Made by a program: the position numbers and the translations under genes. Positions 63,850-64,000 of a stretch of DNA of 64,000 nt are shown here, piece after piece; the stretch's first letter is position 1; the number at the start of each line of letters is the position of its first letter. Source of the stretch: Vombatus ursinus (Eukaryota; Chordata; Mammalia; Diprotodontia; Vombatidae); the NCBI RefSeq assembly GCF_900497805.2, contig NW_020949602.1:8986298-9050297 (forward strand), in the 5' to 3' direction. Under the pieces are notes generated by a model. It did not search any database. It worked only from the letters and a program-made list of their open reading frames with translations, and had not been told where the DNA came from.

Positions 63850-64000
63850 TTCATATTCCTTCTGTCATTTCATCTTTGCCCAGCCTGGTGAGCGACGTTG
63901 CTCCAAAGGGAAGCATCCTGGTGTGACTGCATTTGAAGTCAAAGGACCTGAATTGGAATCCTGCAAAGCATTTATTAAGCACCTCTTGTGTTCTAGGATC

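Larger units (their letters stand above)
1..64000 (+). other. PATJ: PATJ gene, internal part (7 exons, 7 introns, incomplete at both ends)
   Basis: The gene encodes a large cytoplasmic scaffold with an N-terminal L27 domain and about ten PDZ domains. In the family it binds PALS1 and links the Crumbs complex to tight junctions in polarised epithelia. Seven exons here join into 283 codons with no stop. Their split codons agree at every junction (phases 0/1, 1/1, 1/0, then 0/0 four times). The order PDZ3 end, linker, PDZ4, linker, PDZ5 start, and residue-level similarity to the human protein as I remember it, separate it from the paralogue MPDZ. No promoter, start codon, stop codon or poly(A) site lies here; the next PDZ5 exon is beyond 64000. 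Confidence 0.95.
45852..64000 (+). other. PATJ intron 7, incomplete
   Basis: At least 18.1 kb, opening at GTCATT; its acceptor is beyond the window. Stretches without a repeat I can name are 46115-46550, 47440-47950, 48310-48540, 48585-49262, 49480-49640, 49830-50330, 51225-51925, 52475-52900, 53530-54125, 55240-56365, 57080-58035, 59265-60065 and 60240-61850. They hold no exon matching the rest of PDZ5 (expected near VIVIRSLVADG). Several small overlapping open frames at 61044-61588 have no recognisable product. Confidence 0.85.

Noticed and set aside
1-64000. Retroviral or LTR-bearing element
   Set aside because: I saw no paired LTRs, primer-binding site or recognisable viral domain. The long frames present belong to LINE fossils, repeats or chance.
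1-64000. CRISPR array, operon or bacterial mobile system
   Set aside because: The many short repeats are dispersed SINEs, LINE ends and microsatellites in vertebrate introns, without regular spacing.

Overview
The window is an intron-rich stretch of a marsupial genome. The main evidence is the repeat content. There are 13 copies of a tRNA-derived SINE of the marsupial WSINE1/SINE1_MD type, MIR/MAR1-type SINEs throughout, marsupial-type L1 3' ends, L2 and CR1/L3-type fossils, an RTE (BovB-like) 3' end, two SINEs that borrow that RTE tail, and small hAT and mariner-like DNA elements. The species cannot be fixed from sequence alone. A 10-base N run inside a CA repeat shows that this is a draft assembly.

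The only gene I can support is PATJ (INADL), the multi-PDZ scaffold of the Crumbs polarity complex, on the + strand. Seven internal exons are present: 17-158, 3205-3345, 10735-10811, 15890-15946, 30634-30768, 40020-40181 and 45717-45851. Together they give 849 nt, or 283 codons, in one open frame with matching splice phases. They encode the end of PDZ3, an acidic linker, all of PDZ4, a second acidic linker and the start of PDZ5 (ending at [10 protein letters not shown]). The gene's start, its L27 domain, the 5' PDZ domains, the 3' half and both UTRs lie outside the window. No promoter, polyadenylation end or second gene was recognised.

Layout: 1-16 is intron end; exon A; 3 kb intron; exon B; 7.4 kb intron with a mariner-type MITE and an RTE-tailed SINE; exon C; 5 kb intron with a hAT MITE, an L1 3' end split by SINEs and a SINE/hAT/MIR nest; exon D; 14.7 kb intron with most L1 debris, an inverted L1 duplication, L2 and CR1-type fossils; exon E; 9.3 kb intron with an L2 reverse-transcriptase remnant; exon F; 5.5 kb intron with TG-repeat hairpins; exon G; then 18 kb of intron to the window edge with nested insertions, the RTE end and a second hAT element.

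No novel system was found. The points most worth a second look are lineage-specific residues in the PDZ3 and PDZ4 ligand grooves, a PDZ4-PDZ5 linker that differs from the mammalian form I remember, several dated repeat nests with intact target-site duplications, and a few repeat-free intronic blocks that may be conserved regulatory elements. Family names and comparisons with human PATJ come from memory and were not searched.
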